Below are positions 1 to 13,046 of a stretch of 64,000 nucleotides of DNA, piece by piece. Origin of the DNA: Corylus avellana. Lineage: Eukaryota > Streptophyta > Magnoliopsida > Fagales > Betulaceae. Each line of letters starts with the position of its first letter. Within the stretch, counting starts at the first letter, position 1. The translations under genes and the position numbers were made by a program. The DNA is taken from assembly GCF_901000735.1 (NCBI RefSeq), contig NC_081547.1, forward strand, positions 23,118,046 to 23,182,045. Direction: 5' to 3'. Under the pieces are notes generated by a model that saw nothing but the letters and a program-made list of their open reading frames with translations, ran no database searches and was not told where the DNA came from.

Positions 1-3000
1 ATCACAGTGAATGACTCTGACAGGGGAGTGATGATGCAGATAGGCCATCCCTTCAGCTATGTCACTGCAAATGTTCACCCTCTGGATAAGACTCAAATCT
101 GAACCCGTATACAGACAGCTATCCAAGCTGCCATTAGCCATATATGGAAGAACCAGAGCCTTAAAATCAGGTTGACTGCATACTGTTATAATCCTTATCA
201 GGTTCCTGTGACGGATCCTCTTCAAGACTTGGCATTCTCTGGTAAAACTCTTTGTTGAGTTTCCAGATTGCACATTTAATACCTTGACTGCAATGGCTCT
301 TCCGTCTGGAAGAACTCCGACGTAGACACGTCCATGGCTGCTCGACCCAATCAGACTCCACTCATCAAATCCTGCCGTTGCATCTGATAATTCTTTATGG
401 GTGATTCTTGGGAAATTGTACATTAGTTCTGGGGTATTTTGGTTGCCGACTGGTTCAGTCTTCCGAGAGAGAATCATTACTCTAAAGCGCCGGAACCCAA
501 TCACACAACATATTGTTGATAAGATTACTGATATGAACATTCCCAAGAAGAATATAATCAAAAACACACGTGAATGAAGCCAACGTCTCTTTCGATGGCA
601 AATTGGAATGCCAGCAACTCTGCCTAATACTGTCCTGTCGAGTCGGCGATTCTCCAAGAAGGACATATTTGTTACCGAATCGAAGATGCCACCAGTGGGA
701 ATCGACCCTTCAAAGTTGTTGAAGGAAAGATTTAGATAGGCGAGTGTCTGAATTTTGCTGAGGCTTACTGGAATCTTCCCAGATAAGTTGTTTCCTGAAA
801 CGTCAAGGACTTCGAGGTTTAGCAGTTCCCCCATTGATTCTGGAAGATGCCCTTCGAGGGAGTTGTCTGAGAGATTTAACGTCCTCAGCGCAATAATTTT
901 GCTGAGGCTTACTGGAATCTTCCCAGATAAGTTGTTTCCTGAAACGTCAAGGACTTCGAGGTTTAGTAGTTCCCCCATGGATTCTGGAAGATGCCCTTCA
1001 AGGGAGTTGTCTGAGAGATTTAACGTCCTCAGCACAATAATTTTGCTGAGGCTTACTGGAATCTTCCCAGATAAGTTGTTTCCTGAAACGTCAAGGACTT
1101 CGAGGTTTAGTAGTTCCCCCATGGATTCTTGAAGATGCCCTTCGAGGGAGTTGTCTGAGAGATTTAACGTCCTCAGCGCAATGCAGCTGGATATCTGAGG
1201 AAAAATAGTTCCTTTAAGTTTGTTGGAAGAGAGATCGATCTCTTGCACCATTTCCAGCTTGCTAAGCTCGATTGGCAGAGGCCCTTCAAGATGATTGTGG
1301 GAAAGATTTATAAAAATTCTGATCTCACCCAGACCTGAAAACTCTGTAGGGATTCTTCCTGTCAATCTATTATATGATAAATCAAGCTTGGACAGCTCTG
1401 TGCACTTTGCCAAAGTTGGAGGTATTGTTCCTGACAGAAGGTTGTTGTTGAGAAACAGATAATTTAGTAGAACCAAATTTCCTAAACTTGCTGGGATTTC
1501 ACCAGAGAATTTGTTGTGGGATAGGTCTAGCAGACCCAGATGACGAATCTTGCCTAATGCTGAAGAAATTGAGCCAGGGAAAAAGTTGTGTGACAAGAAA
1601 AGCTGTTCCAAACTTGACAAGTTACTCATCTCTTCAGGTATGGTTCCATTTAAAAGATTGGATGTCAAGTTGAGAATTACAAGGTTGGAAAGTTTGCCTA
1701 AATTTGGAGGAATTGATCCGAAGATAAGGTTTTCCTGTAGGCCAATAACAAATAGGTTGACAGGAAGTTGGCCGGCGGAAATCGGCAATTGCCCCCCGAG
1801 GCCCATGCCGGCAAGTTCAAGCTCCCCTAGATCAGTGCAGTTTCTAAGGGCAGTGAAGAATGGATCAAGATTGGTGTTGTCATCATGACTTTTCATCCAA
1901 TTATATGATAATTGGAGATATAGAAGGTCAGGCTGCTTCCTTACAAACTCTGAAGGCAGGTCACCAGAAAAATGATTGTACTCCACATCAAGGTTGTAAA
2001 GTGAAGCATTAGTTAAAGACAAAGGAAGTTGTCCAGTAAATTGGTTATTGTACAGATTGACACTCCAAAGCGATGGACAGTTTCCAATCTCGTCTGGAAT
2101 TTTGCCTGTCAGAAAGTTTTCGGAGAAGTCAATGTTGTCTAACAAAGTACAGTTGGAGAATAAGGTAGGTGGAAGTGTACCGCTTATGTTGTTTCGCTTA
2201 ATATGTAACAAAGTAAGTTTGGAAAGAAGGGCTAAGGAGTGTGGTATTGAGCCACGTAGATTGTTTCCCTCGAGCCGGAGATGTCGGAGATGTCGAAGGG
2301 ATGAAAACTCGGGGGGAATACTTCCGAACAAGTAATTGTCGACGAGCACCAGTTTACGAAGGCCAGTGAGATTAGAAATGGAGGGTGAAAGCAGGCCTAC
2401 AAGTTGAGTGCCACTCAGTTGGAGTTGTACTACACGGTGGTGTTGTTTGTTGCATGTCACACACGTGAAGTTGCAAACATCAACAGCCTCGTCCCAGTTA
2501 GCAAGGGTGGGGTTTGGATCGAGTGTTATGGTTTTTTTGAATGCCAACAGAGCAGCCTTGTCGGAAATCAAAGAGTGGTGCCCCTTTAATATTTTGGCTC
2601 CTCCTAACAAACAAATAAATTGTGTCAGTTTTGCTTGAAAACCCATATCCCAAATCCACTCTCAAGCTTGAAAACCCAATCTGCAGAAAATTAAAACGAG
2701 AGAAAAAATGGAGAGAGAAGGCCAAAAGCTTCTTGAAAACACATATTCCAAATTCACTATCAAGTTTATTCATTTCCCTCTCTCTCTCATCTACCAAGAA
2801 CAAAGAAAGATTTTTTTTTAAAAAAAATACTTAATTACAATAAAGAAAAATGTAGAGAGTTTGATGTATGTTTAGTTTATTTTAAAAGTGACTCTCCAAA
2901 TAAAAAAATAAAAAATAAATAAAAAAAAAAATTTTTTTCTTTAAATATAACCTTTGTTTGAAGAGTTTCACTAATAGAGCTTTGTAGATGCTTGTATAAT

Positions 3001-3113
3001 AGTGACAAGTGACAACATATACCAGGCTTGGACGTCGGAGATGCTGCTGCAACAATTGCAAATATGATCACTCCACCGACTATGATTTGCAAAAGCTTCC
3101 CACACAAGCCCAT
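1..3113 (-). CDS. LRR receptor-like kinase, copy 1 (partial, runs off left edge)
   Basis: The minus-strand frame from 2603 to base 1 has no stop (867 codons, read codon by codon). It encodes an LRRNT region (HHSLISDKAALLAF), about 20 LRRs, a transmembrane segment near 545-490, a P-loop (LIGSSSHGRV), and ends at the catalytic loop VIHCD, so it is a non-RD kinase of the At2g24130-like type; this class acts at the plasma membrane, usually in pathogen sensing. The last glycine of the P-loop region is unusual: copy 2 reads GSGSYGRV. The usual signal peptide seen in copies 2 and 3 is missing: homology stops at about 2580. I infer a first exon 3113-3023 (MGLCGKLLQIIVGGVIIFAIV..., a hydrophobic leader) joined over a 419-bp GT-AG intron (3022-2604) in the correct phase. 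An unspliced alternative starts at ATG 2646. The rest of the kinase lies outside the window. Confidence 0.78.
753..1184 (-). repeat. 144-bp in-frame tandem triplication inside the LRR domain
   Basis: Three nearly identical 144-bp units (753-896, 897-1040, 1041-1184) each encode 48 residues, that is two 24-residue LRRs. Copies 2 and 3 have the unit once. The period keeps the reading frame, so copy 1 gains four LRRs near the membrane-proximal end of the ectodomain. Few differences between units point to a recent unequal exchange. Confidence 0.93.
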
Positions 3114-4701
3114 GGCCACAACTTTTTCAAGGAGATATATATATTATTTTCTTATATATATTTTGTGTTTTGATGTGCTTTGATTGTACACTCTCTTCCC
3201 TTTAAAGGCGAATGGAACGAAGGCCAATTCATCGCCCCAACTCCCAAGCTATGGGTTAGAATAAAGTTTGAAAATTAAACTTTTGACTTCTTTAATGTTT
3301 TCGGTAACTGGTTGTGCTGCTTGTGTTTATCATGTTAATTAAACTAGCCTATAATCTGCTCTACCGGCCGGATCTATTGACTATAATTCATCCAAAAAGT
3401 CTTTAAAAGCTTGTCGGTAACCAATTTTCTTCTCCTCACTCAATTAACCAAATATAAAAATATATTTATTATATCATTTTAACCATATTTCTTTACCCAA
3501 TATCATGTGGGAATAAATTTTTGATCCTTAAAAATTGGAATATGTTAAATATTTGTTCCATATATAGATGTAGTTTAAAACGAAACGAACCGTAAAGAAA
3601 AAATAAATTACCAAAATGAAAATCTAGATTAATCAATAATAAAAATAAACAAATTCACAAAAACCCAACCATTCACAATCCATCATATCCCGACAATAAT
3701 ACCACCACTGCAAAATATTTTGAGAAGAGTGATTGTATTTCATTTTTTTTCTCTAGGCATTGTTGCCAATGATATTATGGAAAATGGTTCGGATACCATT
3801 GTCACCTTTATCGATCACTGTGCACATGTTGAGATATCTATATTAAGATTGAGATTCATAGTAATTAGCTATCCAAATTATTAACAATTTTACAGTTAAT
3901 ATGAGAGAGTATATAAGAAACCTATTTAACAATTTGAACAGCTTATTTTTGTGAATCCAAATGCATGTATCTTAGCCCTTACCGTTTTCATAATCTCATC
4001 AATTGTCTTTATCATTTGCTGGTAAGGAGACATGATTGTGACAAGTTGGAAGTTGCATCATAAACCACTACCAATATATATACCACCTTTGTCATCATGT
4101 ATTGATCAACGGTCTATTTTTTCCATTTCTTTGTATCTTTTTAATTGTATTTCATATATTTGTAAGAATATTAAAGTTTAACTTTACGAGATAGTTAATG
4201 TTATTTTTATCATTAGGGATTTTTATTTTTCAAGTGCCATTTTAATACTATTTTTTAAGATATTGAAGGACATCTTATATCTTTGAAGCCTTACGCAACC
4301 GCGCTTTAATTGCTTAGTCTTTGAGCTCTTTGAGCCTTCCCTTTTCAAAAGTGTTCTACTTGCAAACAGTAGGAATTCATTATATATATATATTGTCATG
4401 TGAACGGCTATAATATTCTCACTTGAGTGGAAGGCCGCAATAATCTTATAAAGGTTGCTTTTTCTAATATTTTAGTTGTAATTGACGTATAATTATTAGC
4501 AGCATGTTGTGTTTCACACTTCTCTTATACCTAAAATAATTGGTGGTGCGTTTCATGGATCACACATACAATCGCCAACTCCTTCTAGTTTGAGAACTAA
4601 GAAACATGCTTCTCAAGTTGTGCTTCTGTCATTATCCATGGCAGACACGTATCCTCCACAATCCATATCCAACCCAATTAGTTGGAAGGTACTGTGCTGC
4701 C

Positions 4702-4735
<34 letters not shown>
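3114..4735. other. Intergenic DNA, duplicated flank of the kinase cluster
   Basis: No gene seen. From about 3748 the sequence is clearly homologous to 12085-13040 (for example the shared string around CCAATGATATTATG and the later TTGTGACAAGTTGGAAGTTGC), so it is part of the segmental duplication. It ends in an (AT)n microsatellite at about 4704-4735. Short ORFs here are not conserved between the two copies. Confidence 0.7.
3152..3160 (-). promoter_or_regulatory. Possible TATA box of receptor kinase copy 1
   Basis: Reading the minus strand, TATATATAAG lies about 40 bp upstream of the ATG at 3113 that opens the inferred signal-sequence exon. Position and sequence fit a plant TATA box, but the region is AT-rich and the match could be chance. 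Confidence 0.35.
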
Positions 4736-4738
<3 letters not shown>

Positions 4739-5700
4739 GTTAAACTGTTGAGACAGTGTCTAGTTAGCCACAAAGCAATGCCTGCAAAAGAGAAAACGAT
4801 TAGACACAAGAGCTTATAGCGGACCAGTAAAAAATAGTTTCAATGCTTTAGTCAGTTATCACTTCCGAGGTGGATAATGATCAAATCATAAGAGTTTTTA
4901 GTGAGAATAGGTAATTGGAAAAAGATTAAAAAATAAATAAATAAAAAAAAAGGGGGGGGGGAAAATGCAGTTTACCCTCTGAAATCGTAGGAGTTTTTTC
5001 AATTTTAACTCCAAGATTCAAAAATTGGCAATCTACCCCCTTGAAGTTTCAAAAATTGGCAATTTAAACATTCCCTTACTAATTTCTGTTAAATTGGACA
5101 GAAATTTTTTAAAAAAAACTTAAGGGTAATGATGTAATTTCATAGATTTCCGTCTATTTAGACGAAAAAATTAAACGGAGGTAGATTGCCAATTTTTAAA
5201 CTTTGGAGTTAAAATTGAAAAATTCTTAAAATTTCAGGGGAGTAAACTGCATTTTGCTCAAGAAAAAAAAATCCCTATACCTTTACTGGGTGTGATTTAT
5301 ATAGTGGCTTGGCGTTGATGGAGGCTGATCCCCGTACCCCCAAATCCTAGGATTGGGAGCATGGCACTGTTATGGCTGAACATTATGTTTTGGTGGAGAG
5401 ATGATCTTCGTTCCCCTAATTTGTTGGACTCAGGGTTTGGCGTTGAGATTTCCTATGATTTTCAGATCTGGTGAGCTAAAACGATAGCATTTTGGGTTTT
5501 AAGGAAAGTAGGATTGTATCCTAGCCATCAGATAGTATGTTGACATATTGACTTCTTGGCTATCGGGATTGAGAACTCGGATTGAAATACGGACCCCAAT
5601 CGGTTGTGGTCTTCGAGGGACGGAACTTGATAGTGGACTCCGATCAGTTATAACGATAGCAGTCTGAGCCTTGACGGCAAGTCCAATTCCTAACACAATA
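4736..5700. repeat. Duplicated flank block, second part (pairs with 23250-23695)
   Basis: The stretch from AAACTGTTGAGACA to TCCAATTCCTAACAC is recognisably the same as 23260-23690, with many substitutions. In the second unit the two halves of this flank (12085-13040 and 23250-23695) are pushed apart by the Tat retrotransposon. No gene is seen. Confidence 0.7.
4962..5255. mobile_element. Foldback MITE, about 294 bp
   Basis: The two ends are inverted: AAAATGCAGTTTACCCTCTG on the left and GTAAACTGCATTTT on the right, with complementarity continuing about 100 bp inward (AATTTTAACTCCAA and TTGGAGTTAAAATT; AAAATTGGCAATCTACC and GGTAGATTGCCAATTTTT). No coding capacity. Long-arm foldback elements of this kind are often Mutator-derived; I see no clear target duplication. 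Confidence 0.7.
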
Positions 5701-6158
5701 GATCAAACTCGGGCTTTATTGTATCATGAAGCGAATTTGCTGTAACCTAATGCACAACAACTACACTAATTCGGTGGGGGGCAAATATCATTTTAAAGAT
5801 AGCCACTTTGTAACGCACCTTGAAGCAATCTAATATTATTTTCTTTTGACTAGTGATATGTTGATGATTTTGTCTGCAAAGCATCTAATTAAACACTCAA
5901 CTGGACCCATTATTCACTTGATTCAACTTTTATCATGTATAATAATATTACACACACTCTCACTTTCATAGTCTCATTCTTACCGTTTTTAAGATGACTT
6001 TTAAAATTGCATTCTTACTCGATCACGGTAGAGAGTTTGAAAATGAGAATGTAGAGGCGAGAATGTGTATAGCATTACTTACTTTTGAATGAATAATGGC
6101 AGAAATAAATCACAAAATAAATGGCATTAGAACGTATGTACAAGAAACAGAGAAAGTG

Positions 6159-9100
6159 TTAGTCATCGTCGAAATTAGTGGAAGATGAAATTCCAAGAGA
6201 AGAGGCGAATGTTGCTGTAGTGTCCCCTGTAAGGTATCTCTTGAGCCGATCCAGGTCGTCGGCTGCATCAAGCATTGTAGGCCGAGTTGATAGGGACTCC
6301 TGTGTGCAAAGAAGACCCAACTCAATTAACTCTCCAATCGCAACTTCCTTCATTTTCTTTACTTCGGGGGATAGATCCTTTAAAGGTGCCACCAAAGAAG
6401 GATCTACAACTCTTTCCAACCTTCCATGGAAGTGACTCTTCACCCATTTGTGCAGGCTTAGCCCACCAACAAACATGTCGTCTGTTGGTCTTTTTCTTGT
6501 CACCATCTCAAGCACTAGAATCCCAAAGCTGTAAACATCTCCTTTTGTAGATGGGTTTGATCCAAAACCATACTCTGAAATGTTACAAAGCTTTTATGTT
6601 TTCATCAACTTTCAAACAAGATAGATTGTGCAGAACAAATTTTAGTACACACAAACATGACTGTCAAATGATTTTTGTTAGAAAATATTTTCATTAGGGA
6701 AAATTAGCAACCCCAACGGCAACGATGGCCAGAGACAGAGAATGAACTACGAAAAAGAGCGTGTGTGAAAATGAGAAGTTTAAACTTGAAAAATAGTTTA
6801 CGATCTTAAAAGAAAAACCATTTTTAAAAGGATTAAAGGAGGTTTTCCTTGTCATCCGAAGCTGTTTTCAGTTTGATCACGATTTTCTGCCGTACCAAAC
6901 ACCAAAAAATAGAAGAAAGACTGTACCTGGTGCGATGTATCCAATAGATCCACATAACATATTTGCAGTAGAGTTTCCCATTTCAACAGCTCCACCATTT
7001 CCCCCTCCTGCAGTCATAACCAACTTCGCTATCCCAAAATCAGAAACTAGAGCTGTCATGTCATCGTTGAGAAGAACATTGCTTGGCTTCAGATCACAGT
7101 GAATGACTCTGACAGGGGAGTGATGATGCAGATAGGCCATCCCTTCAGCTATGTCACTGCAAATGTTCACCCTCTGGATAAGACTCAAATCTGAAGAATC
7201 CGAACCCGTGTACAGACAGCTATCCAAGCTCCCATTCGCCATATATGGAAGAACCAGAGCTTTGAAATCAGGTAGACTGCATGCTGTTATAATCCTTATC
7301 AGGTTCCTGTGACGGATCCTCTTCAAGACTTGGCATTCTCTGGCAAAACTCTTTGTTGAGTTTCCAGATTGAACGTGTAAAACCTTGACTGCAATGGCTG
7401 TTCCGTCTGGAAGAACTCCCCTGTACACACGTCCATAGCTTCCTGAACCAATCAGACTCTGTTCATCGAATCCCGCAGTCGCATCTGATAGTTCTTTGTG
7501 GGTGATTCTTGGGAAATTGTGGATTAGTTCTGGGGTTGTCGGTTTTCTGATGGGTTCAGTCTTCCGAGAGTGAATTATTACTCTAACGCGCCGGAATCCG
7601 ATCACACAACAGATTGTTGATAAGAATACTGATATGAATATGCCCATCACGAATATAGCCAATTTCACACGTGAATGAAGCCAAGGTCTCTTCCGACGGC
7701 AAATTGGAAAGCCAGCAACTCTGCTAGATACTGTCCTGCAGAGTTTGCGATTTTCCAAGAACGACATGCTTGTTACTGAATCGAAGATGCCACCAGTGGG
7801 AATCATCCCTTCAAAGTTGTTAAAGGAAAGATTTAGATAGGCGAGTGTCTGAATTTTGCTGAGGCTTACTGGAATCATCCCAGATAAGTTGTTTCCTGAA
7901 ACGTCGAGGACTTCGAGGTTTCGTAGTTCCCCCATGGTTTCTGGAAGATACCCTTCGAGAGAGTTGTCTGAGAGATTTAACGTCCTCAGCGCAATGCAGC
8001 TGGATATCTGAGGAAAAATATTTCCATTAAGTTTGTTGGAAGAGAGATCGATCTCTTGCACTTTTTCCAGCTTGCTCAGCTCGAGTGGCAAAGGCCCTTC
8101 AAGAAGATTGTGGGAAAGATTTATAAAAATTCTGATCTCACCCAGACCTGAAAAATCTGGAGGGATTCTTCCTGTCAGTCTATTATATGATAAATCAAGC
8201 TTGTACAGCTCTGTGCACTTTGACAAAGTTGCAGGTATTGATCCTGACAGAAGGTTGTTGTTGAGAAACAGAGAATTTAGTTTAACCAAATTTCCCAAAC
8301 TTTCTGGGATTTCACCAGAGAAATTGTTGTGTGATAGGTCTAGGAGACCCAGATGACGAATATTGCCTAATGTTGAAGGAATTGAGCCAGGGAAAAAGTT
8401 GTGTGACAAGAAAAGCTGGTCCAATCTTGACAAGTTACTCATCTCTTCAGGTATGGTTCCATTTAAAAGATTGGATGTCAAGTTGAGACTTGCAAGGTGG
8501 GAAAGTTTCCCTAAATTTGGAGGAACTGATCCGAAGATTTGGTTTTCCTGTAGGTCAATAACTGATAGGTTGACAGGAAGTTGGCCGACGGAAATCGGCA
8601 ATTGCCCTCCGAGGCCCATGCCGGCAAGTTCTAGCTCCACTAGACCAGTGCAGTTTCTAAGGGCAGTGAAGAATGGATCAAGATTGGTGTTGTCATCATG
8701 ACTTTTCATATGATTATATGATAAATGGAGAGAATGAAGGTCAGGCTGAGTCCTTACAAACTCTGAAGGCAGGTCACCAGATAAATGATTGTACTCCACA
8801 TCAAGGTTGTAAAGTGAAGCATTAGTTAAAGACAAAGGAATTTGTCCAGTAAATTGGTTATTGTACAGATTGACATTCCAAAGAGAAGGACAGTTTCCAA
8901 TCTCGTCTGGAATTTTTCCTGTCAGAAAGTTATCGGAGAAGTCAATGTTGTCTAACAAAGTGCAGTTAGAGAATAAGGTAGGTGGAAGTGTACCGCTTAT
9001 GTTGTTTCGCTTAATATGTAATAGAGTAAGTTTGGAAAGAAGGGCCAAGGAGTCTGGTATTGTGCCTTGTAGATTGTTTCCCTCGATCCGGAGATGGCGG

Positions 9101-9483
9101 AGACGTCGAAGGGAGGAAAACTCGGGCGGAATGCTTCCGAACAAGTGATTGTCGACCAGCACCAGTTCACGAAGGCCTGTGAGATTTGAAATGGAGGGTG
9201 AAAGCAGGCCTACAAGTTGAGTGCCATTCAGTTGGAGTTGTACTACACGGTGTTGCTTTTTGTTGCATATCACACGCGTGAAGTTGCACACATCGATAGC
9301 CTCATCCCAGTTAGCAAGGGTGGAGTTTGGATCGAGTGTTATGGTTTTTTTGAATGCCAACAGAGCAGCCTTGTCGGAAATCAAAGAGTGGTGAGGGGGG
9401 TTGTGATGGCCTAAATTTGTTTGACCATATGTGAAAGCCAAATATTGTAGAAGGAGAAGAAACAAGAATTTTATGAAGATCAT
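6159..9483 (-). CDS. LRR receptor-like serine/threonine kinase, copy 2 (intact)
   Basis: Two exons: 9483-6927 and 6574-6159, with a 352-bp intron (6926-6575; donor GTACAG, acceptor TTTCAG) cutting the APE codon in subdomain VIII. The total is 2973 bp, 990 aa, the usual size of At2g24130-like receptors. Order: signal peptide (1-20, MIFIKFLFLLLLQYLAFTYG), LRRNT with paired cysteines, about 18 LRRs, transmembrane segment near 608-633 and kinase from about 665: P-loop GSGSYGRV, AVKV lysine, ARECQVL glutamate, HCDLKPSN catalytic loop (non-RD), DFG and GYIAPE. All catalytic residues are present, so an active plasma-membrane kinase is expected; non-RD kinases of this group are mostly immune receptors. 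It ends SSSTNFDDD. The ligand cannot be told. The only complete member of the three-copy cluster. Confidence 0.93.
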
Positions 9484-12400
9484 GATACTGCAATAATGTC
9501 TTGGAAGTCTCCTCTGTTTTTCCTACTTTCACATTGCTTCATAATCATAACAAGCTTATGAAAGCAGCAGAAGAGTAGGGCTGTCATGTGGCTCAGGGAG
9601 TGCGAGAGAGGTTTAAGTGAAGGTGGAAATAGATATTTGGGCAAGAAATATTCAATAGAGGCAATGATTTGCTAGGGGATAAAGAATTGTTCTTTTTTCA
9701 TTATGCTTGCAACCATGATGAGTAGATTTTCAACTTAAACAAAATGGATACCCACTGAGATGACAATAAAAGAAATGGTGCAAAAAGATTAGTGGATCAC
9801 ATTCTTCTTCTAGTAGCTAGCATACAGAAACAATGAAATTTTGGTGTCAGCCACACACACAGAAACGAATGCAGTTGACATTAGTGCACACACACAGACA
9901 ATGGGAGCTGGAGTTGACATTTGAGTGTTCACACACTCAGAGAGAAGGAGAGATGCAGTTGACATTTGAATGTTCTGTCTAATGTGCAAGGAGTACTTCA
10001 AGGACAGAATGAGAGATGCAATTGACAGTGAAGGCAATGTTTTGATGGGCACTTTTGAGATATTCATTGGATTGTGTATGGCAGAGAATGAGAGATGCGG
10101 TTGTCATTCAATGCATAGATTTTCATGTTAACCAAAATGGATAACCAGGGTAAAATGAGTAATGCTTGAGAGCATCACTTTAGCCATTCTATGTATGTGC
10201 TAAGAGGAAGTGGCTCTTGAGTTCAGAGCTAATGATATGGCCGGCTGGAGTGCGGTTGCAGTTCCACAATCAGTCAACTTTTCTTCAATTACTATGCTTT
10301 GCTTTTGTTCATAGTGAAACCAACACTTTTTGCTCTCTGCATTGGTAAAGATGCTTCTGTTTTTCATCAATTACTGTAAGATTAGGATAAAAGTTACTTT
10401 TGTCATTATTTTAACATTTAAAATCTTATCAATTTAGTTGTTATCTTATTGTGGTCTATTTAAAGATTATTTTGTTGTTAGTAAATAATCAAGAAGTACT
10501 TTGCAATCAACCTGTGTATTCTCCTGTCCTAAGTGGAGTTTTGTGGCGTTCTTCTACTCGAAGCGGAGATGTGTTACACTCAAATCCCTTTTCCAATTTT
10601 ACTCTGAAATCCCTTTTCAAGCATGGAACCCTTGCTCTGTTACTGTAGAAGCCTAAGATCAAATAAAGCTCAACCCCTAAAGGCTATACTGGAGAAAGCA
10701 CAGCAGCCATCATAATGGCGCAAGACAAGCACTCAAAATTCTGGTGGCTTATGATTACACAACTGCTTATATTGGGGAAAGAAGTGCACTGGATGACATT
10801 TATTTTTAAGTAAACTTCTTTGAGAATATATTTTTCATCAAATATGTTGACAATGTGGTAATTACAAGGAAACAACAATAGTTATAATGTGCACTGCTAA
10901 TGAATTATGCTTGATGATTCTGTTTTCAATTTCCTGTCTTCATCCACCTACAATTCTAGCTGTTCAATTGCCAGTCACAGAATTCTGCAAAATTATTGGA
11001 AAACTGTTTTCTTGTTCCCTTTTATCTTTTCAAAGATTTGGTTTCTTCTATTCATTATTCACTGAATATATGTTTTTATTTCAAGTAACCATTTAATTAA
11101 TTTACTTTTAAATCTGATTATCCTAAGGTTCCTGGGTACACTCTTATGGACATATACATTCTGATTTTCCTGTTTCACTAGGGCTTGGAGGGTTGGGGGA
11201 TATTAAGTAGTTAATGCCAGAGCTAATGGGGCTCAACTGCTCTCTATCTGATCTATGATAAAGGCAGCATACCCTTTTTTCCCCTCATCACTTTATCCAC
11301 AAAAATGCCTAATTCCTCAATCCGAACATCAGCTGATTAGTGTCAGCTTTGTGTCTCATTGACAGGGTACTTTATCTTTCTTATTTTTTCGTTTCTACAA
11401 TACGTTATTAAATCAACACTTATTCCAAAAACTTAAGCTAATGTAAAGAAATGAATTTAATTCTTTAATTTATAGTCTAACACTCTCCCTAATGTGTAGA
11501 CTCAAATTCCCACTTAATAAGTGAGTTCTAATACTTATTGGAGCTATGCTCAGGAAGTGTCACCGCATCAATCATATCGGGGCTAGAGAATAGCGCAATT
11601 TGACTTTCTTACAACTTATGATTGAAAATAGCTTCATTCTTCTTGATGGCTACATTATGTCTTCCCCTTGTATCTATCAACCGACAATTCATGGTTGATC
11701 TAGAAATTCTCAACTGTGATTCTAGTGACTGTGCCATTTGTCTGATTATTCTGATTAGGCAAGGACAGAAGCTCCAGATAATGTTCAAGATATAATACAA
11801 GTAGTGGATTTCTTCTATGTCAAGCCTTCTTTCAACCCAACATTGAAAGTAATTACTCCAGTGTTTGAATATTTACTGTGTGCTGTCATTTTCACACATG
11901 AGACTGACATCAACCATGCGCAGAGAGCCACATGAGCTGAAGATTTTTGACAATGACTTCTTATGGAAGTACACCTGAAAACCGTTTGGTTGACATTTAG
12001 TAATAGCCAGCCAATCTTTATAGAGCATTTATTTGATCAAGTATTTTGACAAGTGTGATGGTATTTCTTCTTTTCCCTGATCATTGCAGCCAATGATATT
12101 ATGCAAAATGGTTCGGATACCACTATCGCCTTTATCATTGCGCCCGTGTTTAGCTAGCTATCTATTTTAGGATGAGATTCATATTAATTAGCTATCAAAA
12201 TTATTATCAATTTAGGCAATTCATGTGAGAGAGTATATAAGAAACCTACCTAGCAATTTGAGCAGCTAATTGTCATGAATCCAAATCCATCTATCTTAGC
12301 ACTTACCGTTTTCATAATCTAATAAATTGTCTTTATCATCTGCTGGTAAGGAGACATGCTTGTGACAAGTTGGAAGTTGCATCATAAACCACTACCAATA

Positions 12401-13046
12401 TACATACCTTTGTCATTATGTATTGTTCAACCGTCTATTTTTACCATCTCTTTGTATCTTTTTAATAGTATTTCATATATTTGTAAGAATATTAAAGTTT
12501 AACTTTATGAGATAATTAATGTTATTTTTATCATTAGGGGTTCTTATTTTTCAAGTGGCATTTTAATTCTATTTTTTAAGATATTGTATTTCTTAAGGAA
12601 ATCTTATATCTTTGGAGCCTTAGGCAGCCGCTTTAGTTGCCTAGTCTTTGAGCCACCCGGCCCACCCCTTTTCAAAGGTGTGCTACTTGAAAACAGTAGG
12701 AATTCATTATATTGCGGTTGTCATCAAACTATAACCTTATATATATATATATTATCACTTGAGTGGAAGGCTGCTATAATCTTATAAAGGTTGCTTTTTC
12801 TAATATTTTAGTTGAAATTGATGTATAATTATTAGCAGCATGTTGTGTTTCACACTTCTCTTATACCTAAAATAATTGGTGGTGCGTTTCATGGATAACA
12901 CATACGATCGCCAACTCCTCCTAGTTTGAGAAGAAACATGCTCTTCTCATGTTGTGCTTCTGTAATCATCCATGGCAGACACGTATCTTCCACAATCCAC
13001 ATTCAACCCAAGTTGGAAAGTACTGTGCTGCCATTATGTATATAAA
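9484..13046. other. Intergenic DNA upstream of kinase copy 2
   Basis: No gene supported. Two duplicated blocks are visible: 9484-11600 pairs with 27619-28544 plus 33103-33530 (upstream of copy 3, split by a gypsy insertion), and 12085-13040 pairs with 3748-4735 (upstream of copy 1). The section 9900-10660 is absent from the copy-3 unit, so one unit has lost or gained about 700 bp. It contains short CA-rich stretches and a few repeats of the string TTGACATT. Confidence 0.65.

Noticed and set aside
755..1132. 125-codon plus-strand ORF with internal repeats
   Set aside because: Antisense shadow of the tripled LRR unit of kinase copy 1. Similar antisense ORFs recur in copies 2 and 3 (8033-9148, 26924-27283).
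2498..2803. 101-codon minus ORF upstream of kinase copy 1
   Set aside because: It reads the N-terminal LRRNT coding DNA in the wrong frame and continues into low-complexity sequence.
2877..3119. 80-codon minus ORF as a separate small gene
   Set aside because: Only its first 30 codons look protein-like and they end at a good splice donor that matches kinase copy 1 in phase; the rest is AT-rich intron. Kept as the inferred first exon.
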